Position numbers and translations under genes: made by a program | Notes under the pieces: generated by a model | Database searches by the model: none | The model's input: the letters and a program-made list of their open reading frames with translations, nothing else | What the model was told of the DNA's origin: nothing | Origin: Oceanomicrobium pacificus | Lineage (GTDB): Bacteria; Pseudomonadota; Alphaproteobacteria; Rhodobacterales; Rhodobacteraceae | DNA: 64,000 nt | Direction: 5' to 3' | NCBI RefSeq assembly: GCF_009833495.1 | Contig: NZ_WUWG01000003.1 | Coordinates: forward strand, 558,001-622,000 | In this document: positions 45,730 through 53,874 of the stretch, one piece after another | Layout: each line of letters starts with the position of its first letter | How positions within the stretch are numbered: the first letter of the stretch is position 1

Positions 45730-46962
45730 TCAGGTGTCGGCCAACGCCTGCCGGATTGCGGCAATTGCCGCCATCGTGTCGGCGATATAGCCGGGCATCA
45801 GGTAATCGGGCCAGGTGGAGAGTTTCACAACCGTCAGTTCGGCTTCCGCGTCGATATAGATGAGCTGGCCGAACACGCCGCGCGCCATGATGTCGCCGCG
45901 TGTCCGGTCATGGACCCACCATTGCCGGCGGTATCCGCCCTTGGGCGACAGGACCGTGTAGGGCCAGTCGAACCCGTCCGGGTCGGGTTTGGTCGTGGCG
46001 CGCGCCCAGTCATGCGGGATCGGCGTGTCGCCCGCATCCGATATGGCGCGGCGCATCGCCTCTCCGAAACGAGCAAAGTCGCGCAGGGTCGCACAGAAAC
46101 CGCCATCGGCGAGCGCGGTGCCGGCGCTGTCGACTGTGAAAAACCCGTCGGCTTCCGCCCCGACCGGCTGCCAGATGCGCTCGGACAGGAGCCGGGGCAG
46201 TGGCATGTCGGTGACATGCTCGCAAACCCATGCCAAGAGGTCGGTTTCGATCGAGCGGTAGCTGAAACTCTGCCCGTGTGGACGGATGCGCGGCAGGCTC
46301 GCGATGACGCTGCGAATGGTTTCCCGCGGGGTGCCGTCGGGGGTCGGGCGCCAGCCGGCCGCCATGTCGATCCGCGTCATGTCGGACCCGGGCAGGTTGT
46401 AATCCTCTGTGAAGCGGACGCCGGAGCGCATGTCGAGCACCTGCCAGATGCGCGCATCGCCATAGCCGCTCTGCGCCAGTTCCGGAAGCACGTCGGACAC
46501 GGGCGCCTGCAGGTCGATCAACCCGTCACCGTGCAGGACGCCGACGAGTGCGCCCACCAGCGACTTGGAGACGGATTGCGCCAGATGGCGGGTCAGCGGT
46601 GTCTGGTCGTTGAAGTAGGTTTCAGTGATCACCCGGCCGCGATGCAGGACCATGAATGCATCTGTGTAGCTTTCCGCCAGATGGTCGGCCAGCGTCAGAC
46701 GTCGGTCCTCGGTCGCGGTGAACGTGACCCCGGAGAGGTCGGCCGTCGCGTCTGCCAGCGGGCGGGCACCGCCCGATCGTGCGCCGACACGGGCGATCGG
46801 AAACAGGTCCTCGATATGCTGGAATGTCCAGCGGTTGAATGGGGCGAGGTCCCAATTGGTCAGCGAGGGGCGCTTTTCCGGCGGGGGCGGATTGCCCTGC
46901 ATGATCCCCAGTTCGCGGGCGGAACGCGGGCGCGGGGTCAGATTGTCCTCGATTTGCGTCAT
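45730..46962 (-). CDS. Serine hydrolase of the beta-lactamase fold
   Basis: 410 residues. The nucleophile motif is SVSK (Ser130-Lys133) in LAQSVSKSLVG. The second motif is a Tyr-containing YRS in place of YxN. The third (KTG-like) is probably the HDRTRG segment near the C-terminus. This class C-like family includes esterases and aminohydrolases, not only beta-lactamases. No signal peptide is seen, so it acts in the cytoplasm. Its place between the transporter and the deacetylase in one operon suggests hydrolysis of an amide or ester form of polyamine; this is inference. Confidence 0.85.
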   Translation of the reverse strand: MTQIEDNLTPRPRSARELGIMQGNPPPPEKRPSLTNWDLAPFNRWTFQHIEDLFPIARVGARSGGARPLADATADLSGVTFTATEDRRLTLADHLAESYTDAFMVLHRGRVITETYFNDQTPLTRHLAQSVSKSLVGALVGVLHGDGLIDLQAPVSDVLPELAQSGYGDARIWQVLDMRSGVRFTEDYNLPGSDMTRIDMAAGWRPTPDGTPRETIRSVIASLPRIRPHGQSFSYRSIETDLLAWVCEHVTDMPLPRLLSERIWQPVGAEADGFFTVDSAGTALADGGFCATLRDFARFGEAMRRAISDAGDTPIPHDWARATTKPDPDGFDWPYTVLSPKGGYRRQWWVHDRTRGDIMARGVFGQLIYIDAEAELTVVKLSTWPDYLMPGYIADTMAAIAAIRQALADT

Positions 46963-46999
46963 CGCTCCGGTCCGGGCTGGGGGTGGAAGGGATTCGGGT

Positions 47000-47028
47000 C
47001 CTGCGGCGCCCTAAGACGGCGCCGCAGG
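47000..47028 (-). other. Hairpin after the potF-like gene (3' stabiliser)
   Basis: Perfect 11-bp stem CCTGCGGCGCC/GGCGCCGCAGG around a 7-base loop, 22 bases beyond the binding-protein stop and before the serine hydrolase gene. No T run follows on the minus strand. The first polyamine operon has a matching element at the same place relative to its binding-protein gene. Confidence 0.6.
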
Positions 47029-47049
47029 GATCAACAGCCGCTCAGGCGG

Positions 47050-48081
47050 TCACTGCTTCAGGCGGGTCCAGATCTTGTTGTAAAGATCGACGACCTCCTG
47101 CGGGCAGGGCTTCACGAAATCCGGCGCCGGCGCGTCGGCGGGCATCAGGATCTCCGGCGCTTCCAGCATTTCGGGGTCCATGAAGGCCTCGGAGCCTTTG
47201 ATCCCGTTCGCATAACGCGCGAAGTTGGAAGTCATGGCCGCGTTCTCCGGGTCCATCATGAAATTGATGAAGAGCTTGGCGTTTTCCATGTTGGGCGCGT
47301 CTTTCAGCACGGCAACATTGTCCATCCAGCCGGTGAAGCCTTCCTTCGGATAGGCATATTGCAGGCTCGGCCGCTGGGCGCGGGCGCGCATGGCGGCGCC
47401 GTTCCAGTTCTGGCTGAGGTCCACATCGCCCGAGGTCAGTTTCTCGATCGTGGAATAGTCCATCGTGCGCCAGTGCTGCTTGGCCTCGACCAGAAGCTCG
47501 GTCACTTCGCGCAGCTCGTCCACATTGCCGTTGCAGCGGCCGTAGCCGAGATAGCGCAGGCCCGCGTTGATCACATCGTTCATGTCGTTGAGCATGTTGA
47601 TGCGGCCCTGCAGTTCCTCCGGCGGATTGAAGAGCAGTTCCAGCGTGTTGATATCGCCGGTAAAGACTTCCGTGTCGACGGTGAAGCTCGTGGTACCCCA
47701 CTGGTAGGGGATCGAGTAGTTCCGGCCCGGATCCCACCAGACATCGACCCAGTTCGGATCGACATTGGCGAAGTTTTCCATCTCGTTGGGTTTCACTTCG
47801 GCAAGCAGGTCCTGCTCGATCATGATCTTGATCATGTAGTCGCCAGGAACGACGATGTCGTAGCCGGTATTGCCTTCCTTGACCTTGGCCAGCATCGTTT
47901 CGTTGCTGTCATAGCCGTCGAGCGTGACTTCGATATCATGCTCGGCCTCGAATTTCTCGATCATCTCGGGGCTGGTATAGTTGCCCCAGTTGTAGATGTT
48001 GAGCTTGCCCGCCGCGAGCGCGGGCAGGCCCGCAACCGCGCTCAGAGCAAGGACGCTCAGTCCGATGGTCACTTTTTTCAT
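47050..48081 (-). CDS. potF: Periplasmic polyamine-binding protein (PotF/PotD type)
   Basis: 343 residues from the ATG at 48081 (GAGGAG upstream; the open frame above is a shadow). Signal peptide KKVTIGLSVLALSAVAGLPALAA, shown to its core, then the mature start GKLNIYNWGNYTSPEMIEKF, which is the hallmark of PotF/PotD. Polyamine-pocket features such as the aromatic WWDPGRNYSIPYQWGTT segment and WMDNVAVL are present. Delivers putrescine/spermidine to the permeases upstream. It is the fourth transporter gene in the run. Confidence 0.92.
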   Translation of the reverse strand: MKKVTIGLSVLALSAVAGLPALAAGKLNIYNWGNYTSPEMIEKFEAEHDIEVTLDGYDSNETMLAKVKEGNTGYDIVVPGDYMIKIMIEQDLLAEVKPNEMENFANVDPNWVDVWWDPGRNYSIPYQWGTTSFTVDTEVFTGDINTLELLFNPPEELQGRINMLNDMNDVINAGLRYLGYGRCNGNVDELREVTELLVEAKQHWRTMDYSTIEKLTSGDVDLSQNWNGAAMRARAQRPSLQYAYPKEGFTGWMDNVAVLKDAPNMENAKLFINFMMDPENAAMTSNFARYANGIKGSEAFMDPEMLEAPEILMPADAPAPDFVKPCPQEVVDLYNKIWTRLKQ

Positions 48082-48124
48082 TTCCGTCTCCTCTGTTGGT
48101 GCCGGCCGGGCATCTCTGGCCCGG

Positions 48125-48964
48125 TCATGCGCGGGATCGCTTCCGTCCCAATAGGAAGGTGAGCGACACAAGCAGCAGCGACAGCCCCAGAAGAAGTGTC
48201 GATACTGCATTGATTTCAGGTGTAATTCCGCGGCGGATCTGCCCAAGGATATAGATCGGCAGCGTGGTCTCTCCGGGACCGGCGATCATCAGCGTGATGA
48301 TCACATCATCGAGCGACACCACGAAAGCGAGCGTGGCACCGGCCAGAATGCCCGGCGCCATCAGCGGCAGGGTCACGCGCCGGAACGCCGCCCATGGCGT
48401 CGCATAAAGGTCGGCAGCCGCCTGTTCGAGTGTGATCGTCATGTCCTGTAGACGCGCGCGGATCGGCAGGAAGGCGAAGGGAATGCAGAACACCGTGTGC
48501 GCCAGCATCAGGAAACCCACGCCCTGCCAGCCCGTCGCCTGTTTGATGAGCGAGAAGAATGACAAGGTTGCAACCGCGGTGACGATTTCGGGGATCATCA
48601 GCGGCTGGTTGATGATAGCGAACACGATCCCCTGACCGCGGAACCGGGCCACGCGGGTGGTGGCAAGTGCGGCCATGGTGGCGAAAGTGGTTGCGAGAGC
48701 GGTGGCCACGAAGGCGACCTTCAGTGACATCCAGGTTGCTTTCTGGATGCCCTCGTTGGCGAAGGCTTCCGTGTACCAGCGGAGCGAAAACTCCGTCCAG
48801 CGCACGACCGACCGGTTGTCGTTGAAGGAAAAGACGATCAGCACGACGATGGGCGCATAAAGGAAGATGATGCAGGCCCATGCCGCCGCGGCGAAGCCGG
48901 GCTGGCGGCGCAGGTCGAACGCCTTGGCGCGCGGGGTCTTGCGGGTCTCGGTCGCATCAGCCAT
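48125..48964 (-). CDS. potI: Polyamine ABC transporter permease (PotI-like)
   Basis: 279 residues from the ATG at 48964, whose GGAGGTG lies inside the end of the preceding permease gene (8-base overlap). Six membrane helices; the opening FLYAPIVVLIVFSFNDNRS is the PotC/PotI signature. The EAA loop reads LEQAAADLYATPWAAFRRVTLP. Pairs with the PotH-like permease. Confidence 0.92.
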   Translation of the reverse strand: MADATETRKTPRAKAFDLRRQPGFAAAAWACIIFLYAPIVVLIVFSFNDNRSVVRWTEFSLRWYTEAFANEGIQKATWMSLKVAFVATALATTFATMAALATTRVARFRGQGIVFAIINQPLMIPEIVTAVATLSFFSLIKQATGWQGVGFLMLAHTVFCIPFAFLPIRARLQDMTITLEQAAADLYATPWAAFRRVTLPLMAPGILAGATLAFVVSLDDVIITLMIAGPGETTLPIYILGQIRRGITPEINAVSTLLLGLSLLLVSLTFLLGRKRSRA

Positions 48965-49922
48965 GGGACACCTCCGCATCCGCGCGGCTGCGGTTCACGA
49001 TCAGGAGCACGATCAGCACCATTGCCATGAGGATCAACGCGGCGGCCGAACCGAAGGGCCAGTTGCGCGAGCCGCCAAACTGCAGCGCGATCATGTTGCC
49101 GATCATCAGTTTCTTGCCGCCGCCGAGCAGTTCGGGCGTGATATAGGCGCCAAGGCAGGGGATGAAGACAAGAATACAACCCGCGATCATGCCGGGGCGC
49201 GCCATCGGCAGGATCACGCGGCGCAGCACCTGCACCCGTCCGGCATAGAGGTCATGCGCGGCCTCCACGAGCCGGAAGTCGAGCTTTTCGAGCGACGCAT
49301 AGAGCGGCAGCACCATGAAAGGCAGGAAACTGTAGATCAGCCCGAGGAACACGGCCCCATCGGTATAGAGCATCTCGATCGGGCCGCTGGTCAGGCCGAT
49401 CATCTGCAGGGTGATGTTGATGAACCCTTCGTCGCGGATGATGAGCAGCATCGCATAGGTGCGGATGAGCAGATTGGTCCAGAAGGGCAGCGTCACCAGA
49501 AAGAGCCACAGATTGCGCTGTGCGGGCGGCTTCGTGGCGATGAAATAGGCGGTCGGAAACCCGATGAGCAGTGCGCCGATCGTGGTGATGATGGCAAGGA
49601 AGGCCGAGCGCCAGAAGATCGACAGGTAACTCGTCGAAAAGGTCAGGCTGTCATCGAAAATGTCGCGGTCGAAGAGGAACTGGACATATGCGTCGGTTGA
49701 AAAGGCCCAGGTGACCCCGCCATAGGTGCCGGGCTCCAGAAAGGAATAGACGAGGGCAATCGACAGCGGCATCAGCCCGACGATCCCGATGGTCAGGATC
49801 GCCGGTGCGAGAAGGAAGACGCGGGTGCGCTTCGCGGCGCTGTCACGCGCGGCGCGTGCGCCGGCAAGCGCGTCGGACGCGGGCTGGCGCGTGGTGCGCG
49901 TGTCGGTGATCCTGTCCGCCAT
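48957..49922 (-). CDS. potH: Polyamine ABC transporter permease (PotH-like)
   Basis: 321 residues from the ATG at 49922, 4 bases after the ATPase stop. An Arg/Ala-rich cytoplasmic leader of about 35 residues precedes TM1 (FLLAPAILTIGIVGLMPLSIALVYSF, cut to its start FLLAPAIL). Six helices follow, and the EAA loop LVEAAHDLYAGRVQVLRRV is present. The longer open frame to 50093 overlaps the ATPase gene and is rejected. Confidence 0.92.
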   Translation of the reverse strand: MADRITDTRTTRQPASDALAGARAARDSAAKRTRVFLLAPAILTIGIVGLMPLSIALVYSFLEPGTYGGVTWAFSTDAYVQFLFDRDIFDDSLTFSTSYLSIFWRSAFLAIITTIGALLIGFPTAYFIATKPPAQRNLWLFLVTLPFWTNLLIRTYAMLLIIRDEGFINITLQMIGLTSGPIEMLYTDGAVFLGLIYSFLPFMVLPLYASLEKLDFRLVEAAHDLYAGRVQVLRRVILPMARPGMIAGCILVFIPCLGAYITPELLGGGKKLMIGNMIALQFGGSRNWPFGSAAALILMAMVLIVLLIVNRSRADAEVSHG

Positions 49923-49926
49923 CCGA

Positions 49927-50964
49927 TCAGTCCTGCAGCACTTGCAGCCGCTCGGGCGGCAGGGTGACCGAGAGCGGCGCGCCCTCGGCAAAGGGGGCGT
50001 CCCCGGTCCGGCAGCTGATCCGTGTCGCGCCGAGGTCGACCTCCAGCACCGTGCCGGAGCCGAAATAGACACGCTCGGCCAGGGTGCCGGCAAGGCTGTT
50101 CGGGCCCTCGGCGCCCGGCATCACATGCTCGGGGCGGATGGCCAGCGTCACTGTTGTGCCGCTCGCGGGCAGAGGGGCCGTCACGGCCAGATCGCCGCTG
50201 CCCGTTGCCACTGTGCCCCCGTCGGTCACGGTGCCTTCGATGAAGTTGATATCCCCGATGAAGTCGGCCACGAAACGCGCGGCCGGGCGGTCGTAAATAT
50301 CCATCGGCCTGCCGATCTGCAGGATTTTTCCGGCACTCATCACCGCGATCCGGTCGGACATTGTCAGCGCCTCTTCCTGATCGTGGGTCACGAACACGAA
50401 GGTGATACCGGTTTCCAGTTGCAGGCGCTTCAGCTCGCTCTGCATTTCCTTGCGCAGCTTGAAATCGAGCGCCGACAGCGGCTCGTCGAGCAGGAGCACT
50501 TTCGGCGCAGGCGCCAGAGCTCGGGCCAGCGCCACGCGCTGCTGCTGGCCGCCCGACAGTTGGTCGATGCGCCGTCCGGCCAGATGGTCGAGCCGCACCA
50601 GTTCCAGCGTGCGTGCCACGGTCGCGTCGATCTCCTTGCGGTCGCGGCCGAGCATCTCCAGCCCGAAACCCACATTCTGCGCCACATTCATATGCGGAAA
50701 GAGCGCGTAATTCTGGAACACCGTGTTGATCGGGCGGTGGTGCGGCGGCAGATGTGTGACCGGCTGGCCGTCGAGCCGGATCTCGCCCGTGTCGGGCAAC
50801 TCAAAGCCCGCGATCATCCGCAGGAGCGTGGTCTTGCCGCATCCCGAGGGGCCGAGCAGGGTGAAGAACTCGTTTTCCGCAATGGTGACGGAGACATTGT
50901 CGAGCGCGGTCATCGCCTCCTGTCCGGAGCCGAAGACCTTGGTGAGCGTCGAGATTTCGATCAT
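49927..50964 (-). CDS. potG: Polyamine ABC transporter ATP-binding protein (PotG-like)
   Basis: 345 residues. Walker [10 protein letters not shown], signature [14 protein letters not shown], Walker [17 protein letters not shown] and a C-terminal TOBE domain ([11 protein letters not shown]) are intact. First transporter gene of the operon. The 20 bases ahead of the ATG contain no ribosome site, and the ATG overlaps the stop of a small upstream frame (ATGA), so translation may depend on coupling. Confidence 0.92.
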   Translation of the reverse strand: MIEISTLTKVFGSGQEAMTALDNVSVTIAENEFFTLLGPSGCGKTTLLRMIAGFELPDTGEIRLDGQPVTHLPPHHRPINTVFQNYALFPHMNVAQNVGFGLEMLGRDRKEIDATVARTLELVRLDHLAGRRIDQLSGGQQQRVALARALAPAPKVLLLDEPLSALDFKLRKEMQSELKRLQLETGITFVFVTHDQEEALTMSDRIAVMSAGKILQIGRPMDIYDRPAARFVADFIGDINFIEGTVTDGGTVATGSGDLAVTAPLPASGTTVTLAIRPEHVMPGAEGPNSLAGTLAERVYFGSGTVLEVDLGATRISCRTGDAPFAEGAPLSVTLPPERLQVLQD

Positions 50965-51074
50965 CGGCCGGTCGCCGTCGCGGTGTCGGTCGCCGTGGCG
51001 GGCGCAGGGCAGGGCGGGGTCTGGCGGGCGGTCGATGCGGGCACGGGCGCTCCTTCTTCGGGGGGAGATGACAT
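50961..51074 (-). CDS. Possible leader peptide coupled to potG
   Basis: 37 codons beginning with ATG at 51074 ([14 protein letters not shown]...), rich in Pro, Ala and Thr, ending in an ATGA overlap with potG. Its own ribosome site is poor (CAGGCG). The Pro/Thr/Ala composition is also what a non-coding GC-rich stretch would give, so only the exact overlap and the missing potG ribosome site support it. Confidence 0.3.
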   Translation of the reverse strand: MSSPPEEGAPVPASTARQTPPCPAPATATDTATATGR

Positions 51075-51129
51075 CGCCTGTGACTGTGCGGCAGGCCGGA
51101 TCAGCCGGCCATACCCCCGCGGGGATAGA

Positions 51130-51915
51130 TCAGCGCCGGCCGAGCCGCGACAGGAAGAGCGAGAACAGCTCGCCCTGACTGGAGATGCCGAGTTTCCGGT
51201 AGATATTCTTGCGGTGGATCTTGACCGTGCCCTCGGCGATCCCTGCAATCACCGCGATGGATGCGGTGGAATGGCCTTTGAGGATCAGCGCCGCAATGTC
51301 GCGCTCGCGCCGGGTCAGGGCCGGGCTGTCGAAAGTGACGAGCACTTCGTCAATGTCGCGCGGCAGGTCATCCGGTTCGAGATCCTGCCGCGGATGGCTG
51401 AAATGCTGCGCCAGAAGCGCGTCATAGATCGGCAGCATGTCCTGAAAGCGCGCAATATCGCGGCGCGAGAAGCGTTTCGCGTCCTCGCGCCGTCCGATGG
51501 AGGTGAAAACCGTTCGCCCGTCCGGCAGCGGCGACAGGATCGCGGCCTCGTCCACCAGCCGGATCGAGCGGTAGTAGGTCTTGTGATAGGTCGATTGCTG
51601 GAACCGGTCCGGGGCCACATCGCGAAGCCTGAAAGCGCCCGGGTCGCCGCCCTGACGGTAATGGGTAAAGAACGGGTCCAGCAGATAGGCGCCGTCGAGA
51701 TAGCGGTCGATCACCACTGTCCGCCGTTCCGCACGTACGTCGTCATAGATGTGCCTTGGCGGTGCGGTGCCGTCGAGAAGCAGCAGAAGGCACCCCTGAA
51801 ATGGCGTGACCTCGGCCAGATAGAGCATGAGCGACGGCATGAAATCCGCGGATCCCACGGCGCGGATCGTCCGGCCGAGCGCCATGCGCCGCGTGTTGGA
51901 ACCGGCTTCTGTCAT
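51130..51915 (-). CDS. LuxR-family transcriptional regulator
   Basis: 261 residues. The C-terminal HTH (about 196-245) is clear: LTRRERDIAALILKGHSTASIA and GTVKIHRKNIYRKLGI. The N-terminal 180 residues contain no receiver aspartate pattern and no acyl-homoserine-lactone-box that I can identify, so it is probably a one-component sensor with a small-molecule domain. It lies 165 bases upstream of potG on the same strand, making it the prime candidate to control the polyamine operon. The start at 51915 may be a few codons upstream of the true one. Confidence 0.85.
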   Translation of the reverse strand: MTEAGSNTRRMALGRTIRAVGSADFMPSLMLYLAEVTPFQGCLLLLLDGTAPPRHIYDDVRAERRTVVIDRYLDGAYLLDPFFTHYRQGGDPGAFRLRDVAPDRFQQSTYHKTYYRSIRLVDEAAILSPLPDGRTVFTSIGRREDAKRFSRRDIARFQDMLPIYDALLAQHFSHPRQDLEPDDLPRDIDEVLVTFDSPALTRRERDIAALILKGHSTASIAVIAGIAEGTVKIHRKNIYRKLGISSQGELFSLFLSRLGRR

Positions 51916-52107
51916 GTGGGAGCGTCCATTGCCATGGCATCAGAGCTAGCCTGTCCGGTGCGGCCCGTCCATGTTCAAGCGAAGCGGATCGGGTGCCGGT
52001 CCGCGAATGTTCATTTTTGAGGCAGGGGTGACGTGGGGTCCGGCCACGTTTCGGGCAGGTGGAGACCTGTGTTCGGCACTTGCGGTCGCCAGGTCGATTG
52101 TCCGCGC

Positions 52108-52193
52108 AAAAAAAGACCCCGCCGAAGCGGGGTCTTAAGACGCCGGACCCGCCGAAGCGGGCCCAGGACAGCCGGCCGGACACAAGGGCCGGC
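52108..52193 (-). terminator. Three-hairpin terminator after the acidic exported protein gene
   Basis: Reading the minus strand after the stop at 52206: hairpin GCCGGCC/GGCCGGC (52193-52171), then an 8-bp stem closed by TTCG (52164-52145, one wobble), then a perfect 10-bp stem AAGACCCCGC/GCGGGGTCTT also closed by TTCG (52136-52113), ending in seven T (52114-52108). C(UUCG)G is an exceptionally stable tetraloop. The last hairpin is the true intrinsic terminator. Confidence 0.85.
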
Positions 52194-52205
52194 CGTTGTG
52201 GCGGA

Positions 52206-52763
52206 TTACGACTCGTCTTCGTCGTCATCCTTGTTCTCGTCATTGGTCTCGTCGGCAATAGCCTCGGTCGACTTGTTCATCTCGGCAATCCGGTCGGCCG
52301 TCAGCTTGGCGAAACCGGCAACCAGAGCCTCGTAGAAGTCGCCTTCCTCGGGCAGCAGCACGACCGTTGCATCATCGGGCGCCGTGTCCGTGACGATGCC
52401 CTTCAGGTCGAGCGCAAAGGATTGCACGTCGGTCGTGTCCTCGGGGTTCATCACCGATACGACACCGCCGATCGTGTTGAACTCGCCCGCGTCCCCCAGA
52501 ACATAAGAGCCGTCGAGGCTCAGTTCGCGGATCATGACCGTCACGTCATATCCGCCCGGCTGGGTGATCGGGTAAAGCTCCTCGGCCAGTTTCGTTTTCA
52601 TGTCGTCGGCGAGGGCCGGCCAGTATTTCAGCGCGTCGGAGGTCTCAGCGCTCGACAGTTCGGTCTGCACGTCGACATCGCCAACGGTGATCGGCGTCGC
52701 CTGCACGGCCGTTGCGGCCATCACAAGGGCGGAAGCGGCTGCGGTGGTGCGGAAAAATGTCAT
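52206..52763 (-). CDS. Exported acidic protein of unknown function
   Basis: 185 residues from the ATG at 52763 (AAAGGAA upstream). Signal peptide with cleavage near AVQATP, then a beta-rich domain that includes TVGDVDVQTEL, a PGGYDVTVMIRELSLDGSYV strand pair (core DVTVMIRELSLDG) and a C-terminal helix. The tail NDENKDDDEDES is strongly acidic. I do not recognise a named family. Upstream is a GGAAC-N17-GGTT sequence, one mismatch from the EcfG promoter, so stress expression is likely. A strong three-hairpin terminator follows. Confidence 0.75.
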   Translation of the reverse strand: MTFFRTTAAASALVMAATAVQATPITVGDVDVQTELSSAETSDALKYWPALADDMKTKLAEELYPITQPGGYDVTVMIRELSLDGSYVLGDAGEFNTIGGVVSVMNPEDTTDVQSFALDLKGIVTDTAPDDATVVLLPEEGDFYEALVAGFAKLTADRIAEMNKSTEAIADETNDENKDDDEDES

Positions 52764-52850
52764 CTCAAATTCCTTTCTGTTCAGTCCGTTTCGCAGGGTT
52801 GGCCGGCCTGAATAACCGACCGTTGATGGTCCCCGCTGTCGTGGTGAACA

Positions 52851-52876
52851 AACCGGAATGGTCCTTCCGGAGTTCC
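52851..52876 (-). promoter_or_regulatory. Variant EcfG-type promoter (GGAAC-N17-GGTT)
   Basis: Minus strand: GGAAC at 52876-52872, then 17 bases, then GGTT at 52854-52851, about 88 bases ahead of the acidic protein start. One mismatch in the -10 (G for C). The same variant, with the same flanking CGGTTTGT, stands ahead of the PRC-barrel protein gene at 62159. Confidence 0.45.
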
Positions 52877-52944
52877 CGAAACTTGTAAAAAGATTTTTGC
52901 AAGCATCTGGGAACAGGCGGTTTTCTGCCAACCGAAATTGCAAA

Positions 52945-52969
52945 AGAAAAGGGCGGCTTTCGCCGCCCT
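52945..52969 (-). terminator. Intrinsic terminator of the DUF883 gene
   Basis: Minus strand: stem AGGGCGGC/GCCGCCCT (8 bp) with GAAA tetraloop at 52969-52950, followed by TTTTCTTTTG. It lies about 100 bases after the stop of the DUF883 gene and before the acidic protein gene's promoter. Confidence 0.75.
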
Positions 52970-53067
52970 GATCCCATCGCCTTTTCAACCGTCCCGCTAA
53001 ACGGGAAATAGACGGAGCGCTTGCGCACTCCGCCGAAACTGGTTCGAAAAGTCGTTCGTCATGAAAA

Positions 53068-53409
53068 TCACCGCCGGGCTGTCATCAGCCCGATCAGGAT
53101 GCCAACCCCGACCGCGAGGCCAAGCGCGGTCCCCGGGCGATCCGCGATCATCTGGTTGGCGTCATCGTTGAGCGCACGAGCCTGACGGGCGACGAGTTCG
53201 GCATTTTCCTGACCGCGCGCCTTCAATTCCTGCGCCTTGATCTTGGCGCTTTCCGCCAGGGCCTCGCCCTGCGTACGGCCAAGGTCGGAAATGGTCTTGG
53301 TCAGACCGGCAAGGTCACTCTTCAGCGCCTCGATCTGCTTGGTGAGATCCTCCACGGAGGCCTCCGACTTGCCGTTGGACGTTTTCGCAACCTGCGTGCT
53401 TCTGGCCAT
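53068..53409 (-). CDS. DUF883 (ElaB/YqjD-like) tail-anchored protein
   Basis: 113 residues. Residues 15-95 form one long charged helix with heptads (VEDLTKQIEALKSDLAGLTKT; ELKARGQENAELVARQ, cores), and the C-terminus is a glycine-containing membrane anchor (GTALGLAVGVGILIGLMTARR, core LAVGVGILIGLM). E. coli relatives tether ribosomes to the inner membrane in stationary phase. A consensus EcfG promoter lies about 40 bases upstream, in the gap shared with the DUF1328 gene. Confidence 0.88.
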   Translation of the reverse strand: MARSTQVAKTSNGKSEASVEDLTKQIEALKSDLAGLTKTISDLGRTQGEALAESAKIKAQELKARGQENAELVARQARALNDDANQMIADRPGTALGLAVGVGILIGLMTARR

Positions 53410-53449
53410 GTTCAGTCTCCTTCACGTTTTCAAATCTGGTTGGCACATC

Positions 53450-53475
53450 AACGTGCCGACCTTTCCTTTGGTTCC
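53450..53475 (-). promoter_or_regulatory. EcfG-type stress promoter of the DUF883 gene
   Basis: Minus strand GGAAC (53475-53471), 17-base spacer, CGTT (53453-53450), with the gene start at 53409. Back to back with the DUF1328 promoter 48 bases away. Confidence 0.8.
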
Positions 53476-53522
53476 GCGAAACCGGAAATGCGCCGGTCTG
53501 ACGGATCCGTGAGGGAAGCGTG

Positions 53523-53547
53523 GGAACCTTTTGATCCGGCACCCGTT
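53523..53547 (+). promoter_or_regulatory. EcfG-type stress promoter of the DUF1328 gene
   Basis: Plus strand GGAAC (53523-53527), 16-base spacer, CGTT (53544-53547), 60 bases before the DUF1328 start. It may also drive dps by read-through, since dps has no such signal of its own. Confidence 0.8.
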
Positions 53548-53606
53548 ATGCTCCCAGACGCCGGCTGCTCATATTCGGCGCTAAGCAATTAAAGAAAGGA
53601 CATACC

Positions 53607-53777
53607 ATGCTTTATTGGGCTTTGATTTTTCTTGTTGTCGCACTGATCGCCGGTGTCTTCGGCTTTGGCGGGATCGCCAGCGCCTCGGCCGGGATCGCGC
53701 AGATCCTCTTCTTCATCTTCATCGTGCTGTTCATCGTCGCGCTGCTGGCCCGCGCGTTCGGCAGCAAATCGCCCTAA
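53607..53777 (+). CDS. DUF1328 (YtjA-like) small membrane protein
   Basis: 56 residues, too short for many gene finders: two membrane helices with the family signature [24 protein letters not shown] and a hydrophobic second segment ending [19 protein letters not shown] precedes the ATG. Family members are stress-inducible in many proteobacteria; function unknown. It sits between an EcfG promoter and dps. Confidence 0.93.
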   Translation: MLYWALIFLVVALIAGVFGFGGIASASAGIAQILFFIFIVLFIVALLARAFGSKSP

Positions 53778-53800
53778 CAGCGGCGGATGATCCGGCGGCT

Positions 53801-53849
53801 CCGGCCGCCGCCAGCGGCCGGTCGCGCCACCGCGGCCGGCTCCTTTTTT
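53801..53849 (+). terminator. Possible terminator or attenuator between DUF1328 and dps
   Basis: CCGGCCGC (53801-53808) can pair with GCGGCCGG at either 53814-53821 or 53832-53839. The second partner is followed by CTCC and six T (53844-53849). Two mutually exclusive hairpins next to a T run could let part of the transcripts continue into dps. Confidence 0.5.
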
Positions 53850-53874
53850 CCCTGAAACGAAACGGAGTTCTGAC

